Assembly (NCBI GenBank): GCA_030267565.1
Contig: BRXU01000029.1
Location: 62,001 to 126,000, forward strand
Length of the DNA: 64,000 nucleotides
Reading direction: 5' to 3'
From: Pleodorina starrii
Taxonomy: Eukaryota > Chlorophyta > Chlorophyceae > Chlamydomonadales > Volvocaceae
The notes under the pieces were generated by a model, which saw only the letters and a program-made list of their open reading frames with translations, had not been told where the DNA came from and did no database searches. Each line of letters starts with the position of its first letter. The first letter of the stretch is position 1. The position numbers and the translations under genes were made by a program. This document shows, piece by piece, positions 61,101-64,000 of this stretch.

Positions 61101-63018
61101 GACGAGGCCCAGCACGCCGCCTAAACAAGCAACACCGAGGACACACGGCCGAGGTACTGAACGTTTTCGAGACCCGTAATGTTCGACGCGATACCGTAAC
61201 AGCGGCAAAATGGACTCCACGGCTCGATCCGTCCGTCAGGAAGGACGAGGAAAACGCACTCTCGCGCCCTCGCACCCACCCGCCCCTTCACCCACCCGCC
61301 CCTGCACCCACCCACCCACCCACGTTGAAGAAGGCGTAGATCATGGCCAGTGTGGCTGCCTTGCGCTCGGGTGGCACCCACTGCGCGGTGGCGGCGGAGA
61401 CGGCGGGCATGATGACGGAGGAGAAGAGGCCCATGGCGGCGCGGGCGACCAGCAGCGTGACCAGCGCTGCGGAGGGGGAGGCGGCGGCAGCGGCGGCGGA
61501 CGTGGCGGCGGTGGCGAGAGACCACAGCGCCAGGCCGCCCAGGAGCACTCTGCGGAGGATGCGGGGCAGGGCAGGGAAGCAGGGGCGGGGGCTGTTTTTT
61601 GTAGAGTTCAGGGACAGGCAGGTGGTGGTGGCTTGTTTGCGAGGGCAGTACGTCATTGCTGCTGGTCGCAGCAAACAAGCTTCCTGCTGCTGCTGCTGCT
61701 GCTGCGGCGGCGACGGCTTAGAAGCCGCCCTCTTCTATCCCGAAAGCCCGAACCTCCACCAACGCCCCTTCGCGGCCCTCCCCGACGCCCGGCTCCTTTC
61801 CTCAACTGACGCTCGTAGTCTTCATTGCCCCCTATGCCACCCCTCATCATCTCCCACCTGTCTCCCCCCCGCTCATCCGCGAGGCGCCCCGCCGGTATCT
61901 GTCCCGCCAGGTAGCCCCACAGCATGGATGACTGCAGCAGGCCGACCTGTGAAAGAAGCGAGTGGGAGAGCGGGGGGAGGAAGGGTAACAAGAAAATGCC
62001 GCAGCGGAGACGGATGCGGCGTGAGCGAACGGACCGGGGGGAGCGGGAGAGGACTACGTAGCCGCGCGCCCGCCCCTGCGCTGTGTCTCGGCCCGGTCAG
62101 GGCCCCTGCTGCTCGTCCTGCCTCAGGACGAGTCGCCCACAGTGTAACACCCGAGGAACCGCAGTGATGCGACGGAGGCGACGTGGGCGAATACATGCGC
62201 TTGGGGGTTTGCAAATGGGAGGGCAGCGAATGGGAGAGCGCATTGGGTGGAAGGCGGGTGGGGGAGCAGCGGAAAGTGGGCGGGGATGGAGCCTGAATGG
62301 GGCCCAGGGAAGTGGAGGTGGTAGGACAAGAGAGGAGGGTTGGGGAAGCACAACGGGTCTCGGAGCGCCTTTCGGTGGACAGGTACCCTGGCAAGGGAGC
62401 GGTGGCGGTGGAGGGAGCGATGGCGGGCGATTGAGGGCAGCGCTTCACGATCGGCAGCCGAAGCCGCAGCGCAGCTCAACGTACGGAACCAGCGAGCCTC
62501 ACCTCCGCCGGCGTCAGCGCCAGGCTGCCAGCCACCAGCGGCAGCAGCGCCGTGAAAACGGAGCGGTGGAAGTTGCACAGCAGCATAGCCACCGCACATA
62601 CAGCCGACACGACCTGCCAGGGCTGCGGGCGGGGGGTAGGAAAGAAGGTACCGCAGCGGAGGGACGTCGGCGGCGTTATCGGACGGATGCAGGACCCAAG
62701 AAAGGGTCAGGGGCTGCTGCTGCTGCTGGTTTGTTCCAGTTAGTTTCAGGCCTTCACAAAGGGAACGATTAGGGCAAAGGAAAACACAGGCGGTGATGGG
62801 GAGGTGCGGTGGAGCGGCCGCGGAGTAGCGACAGGTAGGCGGGCTTGGCAGGAGGGCGGCAGCCAGCGCCTGACCGCGAGCTAGGGGTGCCACGCGTGCC
62901 ATCATTGCAGGAAGTGGCAGTGGGTGAGCGCTTCGGAACTGAAAATGTCGGAGGAGGAGACTCCGCTGCCCACCTGGGGCCGACTGGCGGGGGAGCCGTA
63001 GCGGCTGGAACTTGGCAT
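58122..63018 (-). CDS. MFS anion/phosphate transporter, SLC17/PHT4 (ANTR) type, 562 aa
   Basis: Nine exons from the start: 62974-63018, 62503-62622, 61858-61946, 61320-61549, 60606-61120, 60143-60254, 59312-59664, 58792-58893, 58122-58244 (1689 nt, in frame). Family landmarks: TM1 VVSAVCAVAMLLCNFHRSVF; LLQSSMLWGYLAGQIPAGRL with LADERGGDRVL (the loop 2-3 signature); RAAMGLFSSVIMPAV followed by WVPPERKAATLAM; AFFNVGGVLGLVVAPHL; SWVPMYLQSLG; and LLGLTNTASILGGIAGN. About 12 membrane helices are expected. The loop between helices 6 and 7 is a hydrophilic insertion of about 125 residues with a run of seven Gln. Relatives carry phosphate, ascorbate or organic anions across plastid or plasma membranes. 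The first exon (15 codons) and the 5' edge of exon 59312-59664 are the least certain. The last-but-one intron uses a GC donor. Confidence 0.88.
58760..58785 (-). repeat. Interstitial telomere-like repeat (TTTTAGGG)
   Basis: AAAACCCTAAAACCCTAAAAACCCC, about three units of the Chlamydomonas-type telomeric octamer, inside the last intron of the transporter gene. Confidence 0.7.
61995..62046 (+). repeat. TACCGCAGCGGAG dispersed repeat, copy 4
   Basis: TGCCGCAGCGGAGACGGATGCGGCGTGAGCGAACGGACC, in a transporter intron and in the same orientation as the other copies. Confidence 0.75.
62648..62700 (+). repeat. TACCGCAGCGGAG dispersed repeat, copy 5
   Basis: TACCGCAGCGGAGGGACGTCGGCGGCGTTATCGGACGG, in the first transporter intron, 0.6 kb from copy 4 and closest to copy 2 in its GGAGGGACGT variant. 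Confidence 0.75.
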
Positions 63019-64000
63019 CAAAGCCCGCGACGCTCCCGCGGTGGTTCTCCCATGGCGCAACGATCGCCCAGTACATTCATCGTAAGCCGTGAGTAATTTC
63101 CAGCGCGTTGTAAAGCATGGTGGCTGGAACGCCAAGGTCGATGGCAATGGTCCGACTGCGCGGGCACATGAAGAGGCTGCTACTAATAATAAGTGTTTCA
63201 CAGTATTGCGAAATCGGAATGGTTGTGATTTGATGTTCCGATAAAGGTCTGGAAATGGTTTGCGACTTTGAGATCGCGGGCTCGTCAACAGCTGTGTAGA
63301 TGGAACAAACGACAGGCTCATTGTGACTAAATTGAGCTGCTGCTTGCAAGATGAAAACGTGTGTAGCGCGTTTGGCTCGTCATTGGCCGTGGCTCGCGCG
63401 GTGCATGAACTGCATGATCTGTCAAAACTCGTACCGGTTCCATTTACGGTACACACCGAGCATATAAACCGCGGAGAACTTATAATGAAGGCCAGGTGAA
63501 GGCCAGGTGAAAGCCATAGATAGCATAGATAGCGCCTGTCCATTGTACGGCATCTAAGTTGCTCAAGAGTGCCGTGCGTATCCTGAAAGCTGCTTGATGT
63601 TGCCATGTGCTTCTTTATGTCTGTATGTGTGTATGTCCGTATGTGTATGTGTGTCACAGTAGTGTGGGGACGTTCATTCTGGGTCTATGCTGGAGGGCAC
63701 AATCCTCCTGTAGTTTGTGCACTTAGCGCACCTTCCACCACCTACCGTCACACTGTGTAACTGCATGCGATTCCAAGGCGGCTGGTCCTGCCACCTAGGA
63801 CTCCACCCGCACCTCATCCGTTCACCCGGCATGCATCCGTATAGTCTGAGGGTTTAGGGTTTTAGGGTTCCAATAATCAATACCAATCAAGCGTGCTCAA
63901 TCAACAAGCAAGGGATCTAGGGTCCAACTCCACATCTCAGCGTAGCAGCTACCCATAATTTCGGCGCTCCCGACAATGTCGGGGTACCGTCCACCTGGAA
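63019..64000. other. Region upstream of the transporter
   Basis: Promoter side of the minus-strand transporter. No other gene recognised. Short direct repeats GAAGGCCAGGT and TAGATAGCA occur at about 63486-63530, and a GGGTTTAGGGTTTTAGGG telomere-like tract at 63850-63868. Confidence 0.4.
63850..63868 (+). repeat. Interstitial telomere-like repeat
   Basis: GGGTTTAGGGTTTTAGGG, two units close to the TTTAGGG/TTTTAGGG telomeric motif, 130 bases before the window end. Confidence 0.6.

Noticed and set aside
1..64000. CRISPR-like or antiphage arrays
   Set aside because: The tandem repeats seen (19, 21 and 15 bases, pentanucleotides) are contiguous with no unique spacers, and the DNA is clearly eukaryotic nuclear.

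Overview
The window is nuclear DNA of a volvocine green alga (the Chlamydomonas/Gonium/Volvox group). Supporting signs are the high GC content, genes cut into many short exons by GT-AG introns, alanine/glycine homopolymer runs inside conserved proteins, microsatellite-rich introns, TGTAA polyadenylation signals and short TTTTAGGG-like interstitial tracts. The species cannot be fixed from the sequence alone. No tRNA, rRNA, CRISPR or prokaryotic operon was seen. All gene models were assembled by eye from splice sites. Each chain below keeps one open frame across every exon and has a total length divisible by three, but there is no transcript evidence.

Layout. (1) 1.2-16 kb: a tandem array of three related secreted glycoprotein genes on the plus strand. 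Copy A (676 aa) has a LINE fragment in intron 1. Copy B (402 aa) is compact. Copy C is a frameshifted relic. (2) 19.2-28.7 kb, minus strand: a 16-exon proline dehydrogenase (705 aa) with an inserted pair of EF-hands. (3) 31.4-36.3 kb, plus: a SAAL1-like armadillo-type protein (836 aa). (4) 39.9-49.1 kb, plus: two tandem F-box-like/LRR-like paralogues (974 and 1179 aa). (5) 50.5-53.1 kb, minus: a second, internally deleted copy of the LINE seen at 1.3-2.6 kb. (6) 53.7-56.6 kb, plus: a four-exon acidic/coiled-coil protein (420 aa) of unknown function. (7) 58.1-63.0 kb, minus: a nine-exon MFS anion/phosphate transporter of the SLC17/PHT4 (ANTR) type (562 aa).

The genes do not form an operon or an obvious pathway. 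The locus is most informative about genome dynamics: tandem duplication with an apparent gene-conversion patch, paralogues whose introns do not match, a LINE that landed exactly on a GC 5' splice site and duplicated it, three GC-AG introns, an intron beginning with about 48 copies of its own 5' splice-site sequence, and at least three dispersed short-repeat families. The best candidate for undescribed biology is the secreted glycoprotein family, whose fold I do not recognise.
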